Positions 25,159 to 33,706 of a stretch of DNA of 64,000 bases are shown in pieces (positions within the stretch are counted from its first letter, which is position 1; each line of letters starts with the position of its first letter). The translations under genes and the position numbers were made by a program. Origin of the DNA: an uncultured Oscillospiraceae bacterium (GTDB lineage Bacteria > Bacillota > Clostridia > Oscillospirales > Oscillospiraceae); NCBI GenBank assembly GCA_910585265.1, contig CAJUCA010000001.1, forward strand, positions 99,927 to 163,926, written 5' to 3'. The notes below the pieces were generated by a model. That model was not told the origin of the DNA, did not search any database, and saw nothing but the letters and a program-made list of their open reading frames with translations.

Positions 25159-25572
25159 ATGACAGAAAAAATCCGCAGCCTCATCGCCGCCCGCAGGGAA
25201 CAGCTCGCCTACCTGGTGGTGGGCGTCATGACTACAGTCATCAACTACATCATCTACGTCCTGCTGACCGAAGGCGTCAGCCTCCACTACGCCGCCAGCA
25301 ACGTGATCGCCTGGGCGGCGGCGGTGGCCTTCTCCTACTTCGCCAACGGCAAATGGGTCTACCGCTCCACCGGCCGCCGGGGCTGGCGGGAGGCCGGGGA
25401 GTTCGTCCTGTCCCGGCTGTTTTCCCTGGGGCTGGAGACCGTACTCCTCCTGCTGCTGGTGGACCTGCTCCACGCGGACAAGCTCCTCGCCAAGCTGCTG
25501 GTGGCGGTGGTGGTGGTTGTTGTGAACTACCTCACCGGCCTGCTGGTGTTCAAGAGAAAGAAGCAGGCATAG
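25159..25572 (+). CDS. GtrA family membrane protein
   Basis: 137 residues with four predicted membrane helices. It shows the family pattern of an N-terminal YLVVGVMTTVINYIIYVLL, a central FSYFANGKWVYRS and a C-terminal NYLTGLLVFKRKK. GtrA proteins are thought to flip or carry lipid-linked sugars for cell-surface glycosylation. ATG 25159 follows CGGAGGACATCCC. It stands alone on the plus strand between the leuA leader and convergent recD2, with no glycosyltransferase nearby, so the substrate cannot be guessed. Confidence 0.85.
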   Translation: MTEKIRSLIAARREQLAYLVVGVMTTVINYIIYVLLTEGVSLHYAASNVIAWAAAVAFSYFANGKWVYRSTGRRGWREAGEFVLSRLFSLGLETVLLLLLVDLLHADKLLAKLLVAVVVVVVNYLTGLLVFKRKKQA

Positions 25573-25673
25573 CCTGCACTGTCCGCGTCCTTCCCGCCCG
25601 CAACGGGCAAAGGCCCATCGGCGGCACGGTCAAGCCAAACGGCCGATCCGGGCGCGCCCTCACCCCGTAACAG

Positions 25674-25704
25674 AAGCCCCTCCGCGCCGCGGAGGGGCTT
25701 TCTC
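25674..25704. terminator. Convergent terminator between gtrA-like gene and recD2
   Basis: AAGCCCCTCCGC and its perfect complement enclose a three-base loop; GGGGCTTTCTCTAT follows on plus. It overlaps the recD2 stop codon region. Confidence 0.65.
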
Positions 25705-27950
25705 TATCCCTGTCCGGCGGCTCCTCCCTCCTGCCCTGTCTCCCGCAGCAGCCGGGTGCGCAGGGCGGAGTACCGCTTTGTCTGCCTGTCGTTGGCCACC
25801 ATCCGGGCCATCAGCTCCCCGTCCCCCACCAGGATGAACAGCTCCCGGGCCCGGGTAATGGCCGTATACAGCACCCCCCGGGCCAGCAGAGAGGGCGGCA
25901 CGTCGCTCAACGCCAGGATCACCGCCCGGTACTCGCTGCCCTGGGCCTTGTGGACGGTGACGGCGTAGGCGGGCTCCAGCTCTCCCAACAGCTCCGGCGG
26001 GTAGGCCACCAGCCGCCCGTCGAAGGACACGGTGATCCCCCCGGCGTCCACCTCCAAAATGGTGCCGATGTCCCCGTTGAACACCCCTAAATCCTTTTCT
26101 CCCGTGTCCGGGTCCTCCCAGAACAGGTCGTAATTGTTCTTCACCTGCATCACCCGATCGCCCTCCCGGAAGATGTAGGGGCCAAAGGCCCGCTCCCCCC
26201 TGCCCTCCTCGGCGGGGTTCAGGGCCTCCTGGAGGGCGCGGTTCAACGCCGCCGTCCCCGCCCCCCGCTTCCGGGTGGGGGTGAGCACCTGGATCTGCTC
26301 CGGGGGTATGCCCATGTTTTGGGGCAGGCGGGTTTTGCAGAGTTCCACAATGGTGTCCACCGTCCGGGCCGCGTCCCTCCGGCCCAGGTAGAAAAAGTCC
26401 TTGGACTTGTTTTTCAGCTCCGGCACCGTCCCCCGGTTCACCCCGTGGGCGTTCATGACGATGGCACTCTCCCGGGCCTGCCGGAAAATCTCCGTCAGCG
26501 ACACCGCAGGCACCACCCCGGACCGGATCAAGTGATCCAGCACGTTTCCCGGCCCCACCGAGGGCAGCTGGTCCGGGTCGCCCACCAGCACCAGCCGGCA
26601 GTCCCCTCGCAGGGCCGCCACCAACGCCGCCATCAGGGACACGTCCACCATGGAGGTCTCGTCCACGATCACCGCGTCCACCTCCAGGGGATCGTCCTGG
26701 TTCTTGGTAAAGGCCAGCTGCCCGGTGTAGGGGTCCAGCTTGGTCTCCAGCAGCCGGTGGATGGTCGCCGCCTCCGTCCCGCAGGTCTCCCCCATCCGTT
26801 TCGCCGCCCGGCCGGTGGGGGCGGCCAGGGCCGTCTCCAGCCCCAGCGTGTCGAACAGGGCCAGCACCCCCCGCAGGGAGGTGGTCTTTCCCGTCCCCGG
26901 CCCCCCGGTGAGCAGCATCACCTGCCGGGAGGCCGCCAGCTCCACCGCCCTGCGCTGCTGGCCCGCGTAAGTAAGCCCCTGCTCCTTCTGGATCTTGTCA
27001 ATCAGCTTCCCCAGCCCCTTGGGGGGCGCGATCTCCGCGCCGCACATCTCCCCTAAACGCATGGCCACATAGCTCTCCGCCGCGTACAGCCCCGCGGGGT
27101 AGCAGGCCGTCACCCCGGCGATGTCCTCCCGCACCACCTCGCCCCGCTCAATGAGGGCGTCCAGCCCTGCGGTCAGGCAGTCCCCCTCCACCCCGATGAG
27201 GGCGGCGGTGGCGTTCAGCAGCTTCTGCTCCGGCAGGAACACGTGCCCGTTGTCGGCGTTGTGGTCCAGCTCAAAGGTCAGCGCGGCCTCCACCCGCTGG
27301 GGATCGTCCCCCGCCACCCCCAGCTCGATGGCCAGGGCATCCACCTGGGTGAAGGGGATCTCCAGGGAGCGGTCAGCCAGCAGGTAGGGATTGTCCCGCA
27401 CCACGTCCACCGCGTAGTCCCCGAACCGCTGGTACAGCGGCATGGCGGCGGACAGGGACAGCCTGTGCTCCGACAGAAACTCCGCCAGGCGGCGCATCCC
27501 CATCTTCTGCCGGAAGTCCTCCCCGATGGCCCTGGCCCGCTTGGGGGACACCCCCCGGATCTCGCACAGGCGGTCCGGGTCATGCTCAATCACCTCCAGG
27601 GTTTCCTCCCCGAAGTGGTCCACGATCTGTCTGGCCAGCCCCGCCCGGATGCCCTTCACCGCCCCGGAGGCCAGGTATTCATACACCGCTTTCTCCCCCA
27701 CGGGCATCCGGCGGCTCACCGTCTCCGCCTTGAACTGCTCCCCGTAGCTGGGGTGGCGGCCCCAGGTTCCCTCCAGCTCCAGCACCTCGCCGGGGGCGGC
27801 CCCGGGCATACAGCCCACCGCCGTGATCTCCCCCTTGTCGCCGCTGTCCAGCTTCAGCACCGTGTAGCCGTTTTCCTCGTTGCGGAACAGCACGGCGGTC
27901 ACCGTGCCCTCCACCCGGTTCCAGCCTGCCTGCCCAGCCTCCGGCACCAT
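25704..27950 (-). CDS. recD2: ATP-dependent RecD2-type DNA helicase
   Basis: 748 residues, the RecBC-independent RecD2 form. A 5'-3' helicase acting in repair and replication-fork protection. An N-terminal OB-like domain (about 10-90) is followed by helix-hairpin-helix units (about 95-200), helicase motif I LLTGGPGTGKTTSLRG (about 345), motif II VIVDETSMVD, motif III VLVGDPDQLPSVGPG and a C-terminal UvrD-like domain with AYAVTVHKAQGSE and YTAITRARELF. ATG 27950 is chosen because the consensus -10 box overlaps the alternative TTG at 27986, and GGGAGGGG lies just before the ATG. Confidence 0.95.
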   Translation of the reverse strand: MVPEAGQAGWNRVEGTVTAVLFRNEENGYTVLKLDSGDKGEITAVGCMPGAAPGEVLELEGTWGRHPSYGEQFKAETVSRRMPVGEKAVYEYLASGAVKGIRAGLARQIVDHFGEETLEVIEHDPDRLCEIRGVSPKRARAIGEDFRQKMGMRRLAEFLSEHRLSLSAAMPLYQRFGDYAVDVVRDNPYLLADRSLEIPFTQVDALAIELGVAGDDPQRVEAALTFELDHNADNGHVFLPEQKLLNATAALIGVEGDCLTAGLDALIERGEVVREDIAGVTACYPAGLYAAESYVAMRLGEMCGAEIAPPKGLGKLIDKIQKEQGLTYAGQQRRAVELAASRQVMLLTGGPGTGKTTSLRGVLALFDTLGLETALAAPTGRAAKRMGETCGTEAATIHRLLETKLDPYTGQLAFTKNQDDPLEVDAVIVDETSMVDVSLMAALVAALRGDCRLVLVGDPDQLPSVGPGNVLDHLIRSGVVPAVSLTEIFRQARESAIVMNAHGVNRGTVPELKNKSKDFFYLGRRDAARTVDTIVELCKTRLPQNMGIPPEQIQVLTPTRKRGAGTAALNRALQEALNPAEEGRGERAFGPYIFREGDRVMQVKNNYDLFWEDPDTGEKDLGVFNGDIGTILEVDAGGITVSFDGRLVAYPPELLGELEPAYAVTVHKAQGSEYRAVILALSDVPPSLLARGVLYTAITRARELFILVGDGELMARMVANDRQTKRYSALRTRLLRETGQEGGAAGQG

Positions 27951-27985
27951 GGCGGCCCCTCCCATCCAAACAAACGTTTTACCCA

Positions 27986-28014
27986 ATTATACCAGCATTT
28001 CCCGGCGGTTTCAA
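27986..28014 (-). promoter_or_regulatory. Promoter of recD2
   Basis: TTGAAA (28014-28009), a 17-base spacer and TATAAT (27991-27986) with TG one base upstream (extended -10). This rules out a start codon at 27986. Confidence 0.8.
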
Positions 28015-28024
28015 GCCCGTCCCG

Positions 28025-28060
28025 CAAAAAAGGGGGCCGGATGAACTCATCCGGCCCCCT
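28025..28060 (-). terminator. Terminator of the rex-SLH operon
   Basis: AGGGGGCCGGATG and its complement enclose a short loop, followed by six T on the minus strand, just after the SLH gene stop. Confidence 0.85.
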
Positions 28061-28067
28061 GTCCACA

Positions 28068-29126
28068 TCAATGGGCGTCCAGCCAGCCCTGGAAGCGGTG
28101 GAGCATGGCCGCCACCTGGGCCCGGGTCGCGCTGCTCCCCGGCAGCAGCTTCCCGTCGCTGCCGTTGAGAAGCCCCGCGCCCACGGCCCAAGACACGGCG
28201 TCCCCCGCCCAGGAGGACACGCTCCCCGCGTCCGGGAACCCGGACAGGTTCCCCCGCTCCCCGGCGGTGTGGCCCGTCTGCACCGCGTATTTGTAGAGCA
28301 TCACCGCGATCTGCTCCCGGGTGACCTTCCCGTGGGGCTCGAAGCGTCCGCCGCCCATCCCCTCCACGATCTTCATCCCGGCGCACCAGCTGGTGCCGGG
28401 GGCAAACCACTCCCCTGCCGGGACATCGGTGAACACCTGGGCAAAGGCCGTGTCCGGCTCCCCCGCCAGCCGGTGGAGCACCGTAGTCATCATCCCCCGC
28501 TCCATGGTGCCGCCGGGGTTGAAGCGTCCGCCGCCCACCCCCTGGAACAGGCCGTTTTCCACCGCGAAGCGCACATCCTCATAATACCACTGGCCTGGGA
28601 CCACGTCGGTGAAGGGCAGGGGGACCTGCCCCGTCCCCATCTTCCAACGCCCCTCCGCCAGCCACTGGACGGACTGGGAGGTAATCGACACCTCCGCCTG
28701 CTCCGCCGCCAGATAGCGGTGGCCGGAGATCAGGGCCGAACCCAGGGCCAGCTCCGCCCCGGCGGTGGCGTCCACCAGCACGCCGGAGGTCACGTACCCG
28801 CTCCCCGACGTCCAGATCAGCCCCGACCCGGCAGACAGGATCACCGCATCGCCGGACCTCCCCGACCCGGCGGCAAAGCCGCTGGAGGTGGTCCAGCCGT
28901 CCCCGGAGGGCTTGTGCCGCCCCGCCTGATCCACCGCGTTGTTATAGATCCCCTGGGTGTCCTGAGTCACCCATTGGGTGATGTAAGCCTTCAGGTCGGT
29001 GAGATAGGCCCCGTTCAAATAGCTCAGCGAGATCAGCGGATCGGGCCCGCTCCCCGCCCACGCCGCGGTGACACAGCCCGCCAGCAGCACCGCCGCCAGC
29101 AGTCCCGCCATCATTTTTTTCTTCAT
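28068..29126 (-). CDS. Secreted or lipid-anchored protein with three SLH domains
   Basis: 352 residues. The N-terminal signal MKKKMMAGLLAAVLLAGC has a lipobox-like LAGC (Cys 18), though cleavage after AWA is also possible. The next 140 residues are Gly/Ser-rich with no recognised domain. Three S-layer homology repeats follow (about 170-225, 230-285, 290-350), with the typical FTDV...YYEDVRFAVENGLFQG, FTDVPAGEWFA and FPDAGSVSSWAGDAV starts and R(A/E)Q(V/I)A..L ends. SLH repeats bind pyruvylated secondary cell-wall polymer. The start overlaps the rex stop by ATGA, so a surface protein is translationally coupled to a redox repressor, an unusual pairing. Confidence 0.87.
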   Translation of the reverse strand: MKKKMMAGLLAAVLLAGCVTAAWAGSGPDPLISLSYLNGAYLTDLKAYITQWVTQDTQGIYNNAVDQAGRHKPSGDGWTTSSGFAAGSGRSGDAVILSAGSGLIWTSGSGYVTSGVLVDATAGAELALGSALISGHRYLAAEQAEVSITSQSVQWLAEGRWKMGTGQVPLPFTDVVPGQWYYEDVRFAVENGLFQGVGGGRFNPGGTMERGMMTTVLHRLAGEPDTAFAQVFTDVPAGEWFAPGTSWCAGMKIVEGMGGGRFEPHGKVTREQIAVMLYKYAVQTGHTAGERGNLSGFPDAGSVSSWAGDAVSWAVGAGLLNGSDGKLLPGSSATRAQVAAMLHRFQGWLDAH

Positions 29127-29761
29127 ACAGACTCCTCAGATATCATGTAGCTCAGGGTCAGCAGGCTGTCGGCGAAGTGGACGTTCTCCACCCGCACCCC
29201 CGGCAGCTCCCGCTCCGGCAGCTCCACGTTGGTGAAGTTCCAGATGCCCGTCACGCCCCCGGCCGCCAGCCGCTGGGCCGAGTCCACCGCCACCCGGGCC
29301 GGCACCGTCAGCACCCCCACGCTGGCGGAGCAGTCCCCCAGAAAATCCTCCAGCTCGTCCATGTGGAGGACGGGCACGCCGCCCAGGGGGGCACCCACCA
29401 GCTCCGGGTTCACGTCAAAGGCCGCAACCAAGCGGAAGCCGTTGGCGGCAAAGGGAAAGTTCTCAATGAGGGCCCGGCCCAGATTGCCCGCCCCCAAAAT
29501 GATCAGGGTATGATCCCGGCTCATGCCTAAAATCTCCGCCACCTCGCTGCGCAGACGCTCCACCTTGTAGCCGTACCCCTGCTGTCCGAAGCCGCCGAAG
29601 CAGGACAGGTCCTGCCGGATCTGGGAGGCGGTAAGCCCCATGGACTTGGCCAGCGCGCTGGAGGAAATGCGCACCGTCCCCCCCCGGTACAGGTCGTCCA
29701 GGTGCCGGTAGTACCGGGGCAGACGCCGGATCACGGCGGAGGAAATCTTTTCTTTTCTCAT
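29123..29761 (-). CDS. rex: Redox-sensing transcriptional repressor Rex
   Basis: 212 residues, the normal length. Senses the NADH/NAD+ ratio and represses fermentative and respiratory genes when NADH is low. The N-terminal winged helix (about 1-80) shows ISSAVIRRLPRYYRHLDDL, RISSSALAKSMGLTASQIRQDLSCFGGFGQQGYGY. A Rossmann domain with IILGAGNLGRALI and a C-terminal swapped helix follow. It is transcribed from a near-consensus promoter and coupled to the SLH gene. No TTGTTAAN4TTAACAA-type Rex operator was found in its own promoter region. Confidence 0.95.
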   Translation of the reverse strand: MRKEKISSAVIRRLPRYYRHLDDLYRGGTVRISSSALAKSMGLTASQIRQDLSCFGGFGQQGYGYKVERLRSEVAEILGMSRDHTLIILGAGNLGRALIENFPFAANGFRLVAAFDVNPELVGAPLGGVPVLHMDELEDFLGDCSASVGVLTVPARVAVDSAQRLAAGGVTGIWNFTNVELPERELPGVRVENVHFADSLLTLSYMISEESV

Positions 29762-29852
29762 TGCTCAGCACACGCCTTTGGGGGTCCGTCTCCTCCGGAC
29801 CGCGCCCACCTTGGGGCCTGTACCGGATCGGGCCGATGTGATGTCTTTGTCC

Positions 29853-29881
29853 ATTTTACATGACTTGGCCCCGCTTGTCAA
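29853..29881 (-). promoter_or_regulatory. Near-consensus promoter of rex
   Basis: TTGACA (29881-29876), a 17-base spacer and TAAAAT (29858-29853), 92 bases upstream of the rex ATG. Confidence 0.8.
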
Positions 29882-29903
29882 TTTCATTCCCGGAAAAAAG
29901 CGT

Positions 29904-29979
29904 TTTTTCGACAGAATCGGCCTCCCCGCAGACAGCGAAGGCGGAGGGCTCTGCCCCTCCGCCCGAGACTGTCGAAAAA
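29904..29979. repeat. Nested inverted repeat in the rex/protease intergenic region
   Basis: The outer arms TTTTTCGACAG (29904-29914) and CTGTCGAAAAA (29969-29979) enclose an inner GGCGGAGGG/CCCTCCGCC hairpin. With T-runs on both strands it could terminate in either direction, or be a small mobile palindrome. The 376-bp gap 29762-30137 otherwise holds only the rex promoter and the protease terminator. Confidence 0.6.
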
Positions 29980-30080
29980 GCAGCTTCTGTTTCGATAACG
30001 GGAAGGAAGATCGTGTGAAAGAAACCCAGGAGGTCGGTCTTCCACGTTCAATCCACGACTTTTTGGAACGTTCTCTGTTC

Positions 30081-30124
30081 AAAAAAGCCGCACGCAGCGG
30101 GGCGAAAGTCCCTTTCGCCCCGCT
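30081..30124 (-). terminator. Terminator of the ClpP-like protease gene
   Basis: AGCGGGGCGAAA (30096-30107) and TTTCGCCCCGCT (30113-30124) pair perfectly. TTTTTT follows on the minus strand after a nine-base GC-rich gap. Confidence 0.6.
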
Positions 30125-30137
30125 GAGGCGGAGGGTT

Positions 30138-30827
30138 CTACTCCTTCGCCGCCCGCATCCGGGCGTGAAGGCAGGCCAGCGCGTCGGACAGGCCGCCCAG
30201 GTGGTCGATCAGCCCCATCCGCACCGCCTCCTCGCCGTAGATCACGCTGCCCACGTCCGCCGCCATCTCCCCGGTATTCAGCATCAGGTGCTCGAATTCC
30301 TCCCGGCTGATCCGGCTGTTCCGGGTGACAAAGGCGCAGATCCGGTCCTGTATCCGCTCAAAATAGTGGAAGGTCTGGCTCACCCCGATGACCAGCCCGT
30401 TGAGCCGCACCGGATGGATGGTCATGGCCCCGGAGGGCACGATGAAGGACTCCTTGGCCGCCACCGCCAACGGCACCCCGATGGAGTGCCCGCCCCCCAG
30501 CACCAGGGACACCGTGGGCTTGGACATACCCGCGATCATCTCCGCGATGGCGAGGCCCGCCTCGATATCGCCCCCCATGGTGTTCAGCAGAACCAGAAGG
30601 CCGTCCGTCTCATCGTTCTCCTCCAGTGCCGCCAGCAGGGGGAGCACGTGCTCATACTTGGTGGTCTTGGCCCCGTCGGGGGCCTCCTGGTGGCCCTCGA
30701 TCTGACCCACGATGGTGAGCGTGTGGATCACGCCGTCCTCCGTCTTGACACAGCCCGAGCCCATGTCCACAATCTGCTGCCGGCTGTCCTCTCCCCCGGC
30801 CTCGGTGGGTTTTGTCTCCTCAGTCAT
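30138..30827 (-). CDS. ClpP-fold serine protease (TepA/SPP-like)
   Basis: 229 residues. A ClpP/crotonase-fold protein close to Bacillus TepA. Seen: LLVLLNTMGGDIEAGLAIAEMI (strand and oxyanion region), the nucleophile Ser in LVLGGGHSIGVPLAVA, and IHPVRLNGL placed where ClpP-type proteases have the His. It may process membrane or exported proteins; the substrate is unknown. ATG 30827 is supported by AAGGGGGCG about nine bases upstream. That ribosome site lies in the 3' arm of a perfect hairpin, so translation may be repressed by structure. It follows the GNAT gene on the same strand. Confidence 0.82.
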   Translation of the reverse strand: MTEETKPTEAGGEDSRQQIVDMGSGCVKTEDGVIHTLTIVGQIEGHQEAPDGAKTTKYEHVLPLLAALEENDETDGLLVLLNTMGGDIEAGLAIAEMIAGMSKPTVSLVLGGGHSIGVPLAVAAKESFIVPSGAMTIHPVRLNGLVIGVSQTFHYFERIQDRICAFVTRNSRISREEFEHLMLNTGEMAADVGSVIYGEEAVRMGLIDHLGGLSDALACLHARMRAAKE

Positions 30828-30830
30828 GGT

Positions 30831-30876
30831 AAAACGCCCCCTTTTGCGGGATAGTATCCGCAAAAGGGGGCGTTTT
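30831..30876. terminator. Perfect long hairpin that also contains the protease gene's ribosome site
   Basis: AAAACGCCCCCTTTTGCGG and its complement pair perfectly around an eight-base loop, with T-runs on both strands. It begins seven bases after the GNAT stop. Read on the minus strand the 3' arm holds AAGGGGGCG, the Shine-Dalgarno sequence of the protease gene. Confidence 0.75.
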
Positions 30877-30882
30877 TATCCG

Positions 30883-31317
30883 CTACAGCGTCAATTCCAT
30901 GACAATTTCATTTTCCTCCGCCGCTCCGGTATGGCGGAAGCCCAGCTTTTCGTACAGCAGGCGGGCAGGCTCGTCGCCCTCCACATAGCACAGGCAGACC
31001 TTGGAATAACGCCCCTCCGCCCGCATCTCGTCCAGAGCCATCCGGGCGGCGGCCATGCCCAGGCCCCGGCCCTGGTAACGCTGATCGATGAGCAGCTGGC
31101 TGAACACATACCGCCCCTGCTCCGGGCAGCCGTACCACATCAGCATACCTGCCGGATCCTCGCCGTCCAGGATCAGCCTGGCCTGGCTGCCCTCCTTCCG
31201 GTAGGCGTAGGCCCGGGCCAGAATTCGGTTGGGATCGGACACGAACCTCCGCTGATCCTCCCGGACCGACAGCTCCACCCGCCAGTTGTCCGGGCCGATC
31301 GGCTCCAGACCTACCAC
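30883..31317 (-). CDS. GNAT family N-acetyltransferase
   Basis: 144 residues. The acetyl-CoA loop is seen in LLIDQRYQGRGLGMAAARMAL (about 75-95), followed by the C-terminal ARLLYEKLGFRHTG motif. The layout resembles spermine/spermidine or diamine acetyltransferases, but the acceptor cannot be fixed. It starts with GTG at 31317; GAGGG inside the end of the upstream M18 gene is its probable ribosome site, and the gap is only three bases, so the two are co-translated. Confidence 0.85.
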   Translation of the reverse strand: MVGLEPIGPDNWRVELSVREDQRRFVSDPNRILARAYAYRKEGSQARLILDGEDPAGMLMWYGCPEQGRYVFSQLLIDQRYQGRGLGMAAARMALDEMRAEGRYSKVCLCYVEGDEPARLLYEKLGFRHTGAAEENEIVMELTL

Positions 31318-31320
31318 GGA

Positions 31321-32724
31321 TCAGCCCTCGTACACCGCCTTACACGCGGCATAGGTCATATAGCAGTCCAGCTTGGAGGTCACCTCAAAGGGGGCGTGCA
31401 TACTCAGCACGGGTACGCCCGCGTCCAGGGTGTCGATGTTCCGGTTGGCCATATAGCAGGCCACGGTGCCGCCGCCGCCCTTGTCGGTGGCTCCCAGCTC
31501 CGCCATCTGCCACAGCACGCCCTTGTCGTCCAGCAGGCGGCGGACATAGGCCACCGCCTCCGCCCCGGCGTCGGAGGCCCCGCTCTTGCCCCGGGCTCCG
31601 GTATACTTGCACAGGCCGATGCCGTAGTTCACATAGGCGGAGTTACGCTTCTCGTACACGTCGGCGAACTGGGGATCAAAGGCCGCCGTCACGTCGGCGG
31701 ACAGGCAGAAGGACTTCTCCAGGCACACCCGCAGGGGCACCTTCTGGGTGGCGCACAGGTCGCCCACGAAGGTCTCGAAGAAGGCGGACTGCATTCCGGA
31801 CACGCCCTCGGATCCGATCTCCTCCTTGTCCGCCAGCACGCACACCGCGGTGCGGCAGGGCACGCCCTCCAGATCCAGCAGGGCCTTAAACGCCGCGTAG
31901 CCGCACACCCGGTCGTCCTGGCCGTAGGCCCCGATGAGGGTGCGGTCAAAGCCGATGTCCACGGCGTTGAAGGCGGGGACGGCCTCGATCTCGGCGGAGA
32001 TGAAATCCGCCTCCCGGATGCCGTAGTGCTCATACAGCAGCTTCATCACCGCCAGCTTCACCCGGTCCTTGCCGTCATCGTCCTTCAGCGGGCGGCTGCC
32101 CACCAGAACGTTCAGGCTCTCGGCGGGGATGGCCTCCCCCAGGGGCTTCTTGGACTGCTCCGCCCCCAGGTGGGGCAGCAGGTCGTCGATGGTGAACAGG
32201 GGGTCGCCGGGGTGGGATCCCACGGACACGTGGACCAGATCGCCGTTTTTCATGGCCACCACGCCCCGCAGCTCCAGGGGGATGGTCACCCACTGGTACT
32301 TGCGGATGCCGCCGTAATAGTGGGTTTTCAGGAAGGCCAGCTCGCTGTCCTCGTACAGCGGGGTGGGCTTCAGATCCAGCCGGGGGCTGTCGATGTGGGC
32401 GGCGGCGATGGACACGCCCTGATCCAGCGGCGCGGAGCCCACCACCGCCAGATTGAGGGCCCGGCCCCGGTTCACCCGGTAGACCTTCATTCCGGGCTGA
32501 AGCTCCATGCCCCGCTCCAGGGGGACGAAGCCCAACCCCTGGGCCAGCTCCACGGCGTAGTCCACGCAGTCCCGCTCCGTTTTCCCCTTGTCCAGGAAGG
32601 TCTTGTAGCCCTCGCAGTAGTCAAAGATGGCTTTTTCCGTGGTCTCATCCACCACGTCCCAGCCGTGCTTTTTCTGGTTCAGCAGCGCGTCCCGCAGCTG
32701 CTGCCCCGGCGTTTTTTCTTCCAT
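31321..32724 (-). CDS. M18 family aminopeptidase
   Basis: 467 residues, normal for the family. A cytoplasmic dodecameric zinc aminopeptidase. Candidate metal ligands and catalytic residues appear in AAHIDSPRLDLKP, YGQDDRVCGYAAF, ADKEEIGSEGVSGM and the C-terminal LSMHAPFEV. ATG 32724 follows AGGAGGATTTATAAAC. It is flanked by coaE (two-base gap) upstream and the GNAT gene downstream. Family members prefer acidic or neutral N-terminal residues; specificity here is not determined. Confidence 0.92.
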   Translation of the reverse strand: MEEKTPGQQLRDALLNQKKHGWDVVDETTEKAIFDYCEGYKTFLDKGKTERDCVDYAVELAQGLGFVPLERGMELQPGMKVYRVNRGRALNLAVVGSAPLDQGVSIAAAHIDSPRLDLKPTPLYEDSELAFLKTHYYGGIRKYQWVTIPLELRGVVAMKNGDLVHVSVGSHPGDPLFTIDDLLPHLGAEQSKKPLGEAIPAESLNVLVGSRPLKDDDGKDRVKLAVMKLLYEHYGIREADFISAEIEAVPAFNAVDIGFDRTLIGAYGQDDRVCGYAAFKALLDLEGVPCRTAVCVLADKEEIGSEGVSGMQSAFFETFVGDLCATQKVPLRVCLEKSFCLSADVTAAFDPQFADVYEKRNSAYVNYGIGLCKYTGARGKSGASDAGAEAVAYVRRLLDDKGVLWQMAELGATDKGGGGTVACYMANRNIDTLDAGVPVLSMHAPFEVTSKLDCYMTYAACKAVYEG

Positions 32725-32726
32725 GT

Positions 32727-33332
32727 TTATAAATCCTCCTTGCAAAGAATTGACTTGAACAGCTCCCGCGCCTGTTCCTCCAGGGACGCCTTCTCCCCGT
32801 CGTTGCGCAGGGTATGGGCGCACCGTTCCTCAAACCAGGCGGACGGCTTCTGGGCCTTGACCCGCGCCCGGGCGTAGTCCTCGCCGATGCCCTCCCGGGC
32901 CATGATCCGCCCCACCCGGACCTCCTCGGCGGCGGTGACCGCGATGGTGGTGCCGCACAGCGTCCCCGCCCCGCTCTCCAGCAGGGCGACGGCGTCCAAG
33001 GCGATGGCGGGGCGGCCCTCCCCCTCCGCCTGGGCGATGCGCCGCTCCAGCTCGGAGACGATGTGGCGGTGGGTAATGGCGTTCAGATCCGCCAGCGCGT
33101 CCGGATCACCAAATACAATAGCACCAAGTTCCTTTCGGCGCAAGTCCCCATTTTCATCAAAGATCCCCGGCCCGAACCGGGCCGCCAGCTCCTCCCGCAT
33201 GGGAACGCTGGCGCGCAGCAGCTCATGGTACACCCCGTCGCAGTCCGCCACCGCCCCGCCCAGCTCCCGGAGCACGTTCAGCACGGTGGTTTTTCCCGCC
33301 CCGGTGGGCCCGGTGATGCCGATGACAATCAT
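32727..33332 (-). CDS. coaE: Dephospho-CoA kinase
   Basis: 201 residues. Catalyses the last step of CoA synthesis, phosphorylating the 3'-OH of dephospho-CoA. A P-loop at the N-terminus (GITGPTGAGKTTVLNVL; the family usually has GxxGSGKS, so Ala-Gly here is a mild variant), then DCDGVYHELL and a DAVALLESG lid/CoA-binding region. The start overlaps the DUF4180 stop by four bases. A member of the long minus-strand housekeeping operon. Confidence 0.92.
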   Translation of the reverse strand: MIVIGITGPTGAGKTTVLNVLRELGGAVADCDGVYHELLRASVPMREELAARFGPGIFDENGDLRRKELGAIVFGDPDALADLNAITHRHIVSELERRIAQAEGEGRPAIALDAVALLESGAGTLCGTTIAVTAAEEVRVGRIMAREGIGEDYARARVKAQKPSAWFEERCAHTLRNDGEKASLEEQARELFKSILCKEDL

Positions 33333-33688
33333 GCCCCCGCCCGCTCCGGCCAGGCCAGAGCCGCCCCCTCGTCGGGCTGGAAGCAGACGTGGCGGCCCTC
33401 ATTGCTCTCCCGGATAAAGTCCTGGAGGGGCTTGCTGGTGTAGCCGGAGAAGTCCCCCACAATAGCCAGCTTCATGTGGTAGTTCACAAATTTTTGCAGC
33501 ACCTCCCCCGCCAGTCCGGTGGACAGGCGGAAGAACGGCTCGTCAATCTGCTCCTTGCGCAGCACCATGGCGGAACAGCCCGTCTCGTACCGCACCGTGG
33601 CCAGCAGGTCCATGGCGGAGGGGCCGTCGGTGATGAGCACCCCCGGTTCCCGCACCACGGCGGTTTGTTTTGTCACTTCTATATTCAT
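33329..33688 (-). CDS. DUF4180 domain protein
   Basis: 119 residues. It matches the family pattern of an early VLITDGPSAMDLLATVRYETG, then GLAGEVLQKFVNYHMKLAIVGDFS and SKPLQDFIRESN. The function is unknown; the fold is probably alpha/beta and cytoplasmic, with no signal or membrane segment. It is coupled by a four-base overlap to coaE and sits 18 bp after tsaC. Confidence 0.8.
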   Translation of the reverse strand: MNIEVTKQTAVVREPGVLITDGPSAMDLLATVRYETGCSAMVLRKEQIDEPFFRLSTGLAGEVLQKFVNYHMKLAIVGDFSGYTSKPLQDFIRESNEGRHVCFQPDEGAALAWPERAGA

Positions 33689-33706
33689 TCTGCTCGTTTT
33701 CTCCTT

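Noticed and set aside
27951..27986. A longer RecD2 starting at TTG 27986.
   Set aside because: The consensus -10 box TATAAT overlaps this position, so the transcript would begin downstream of it.
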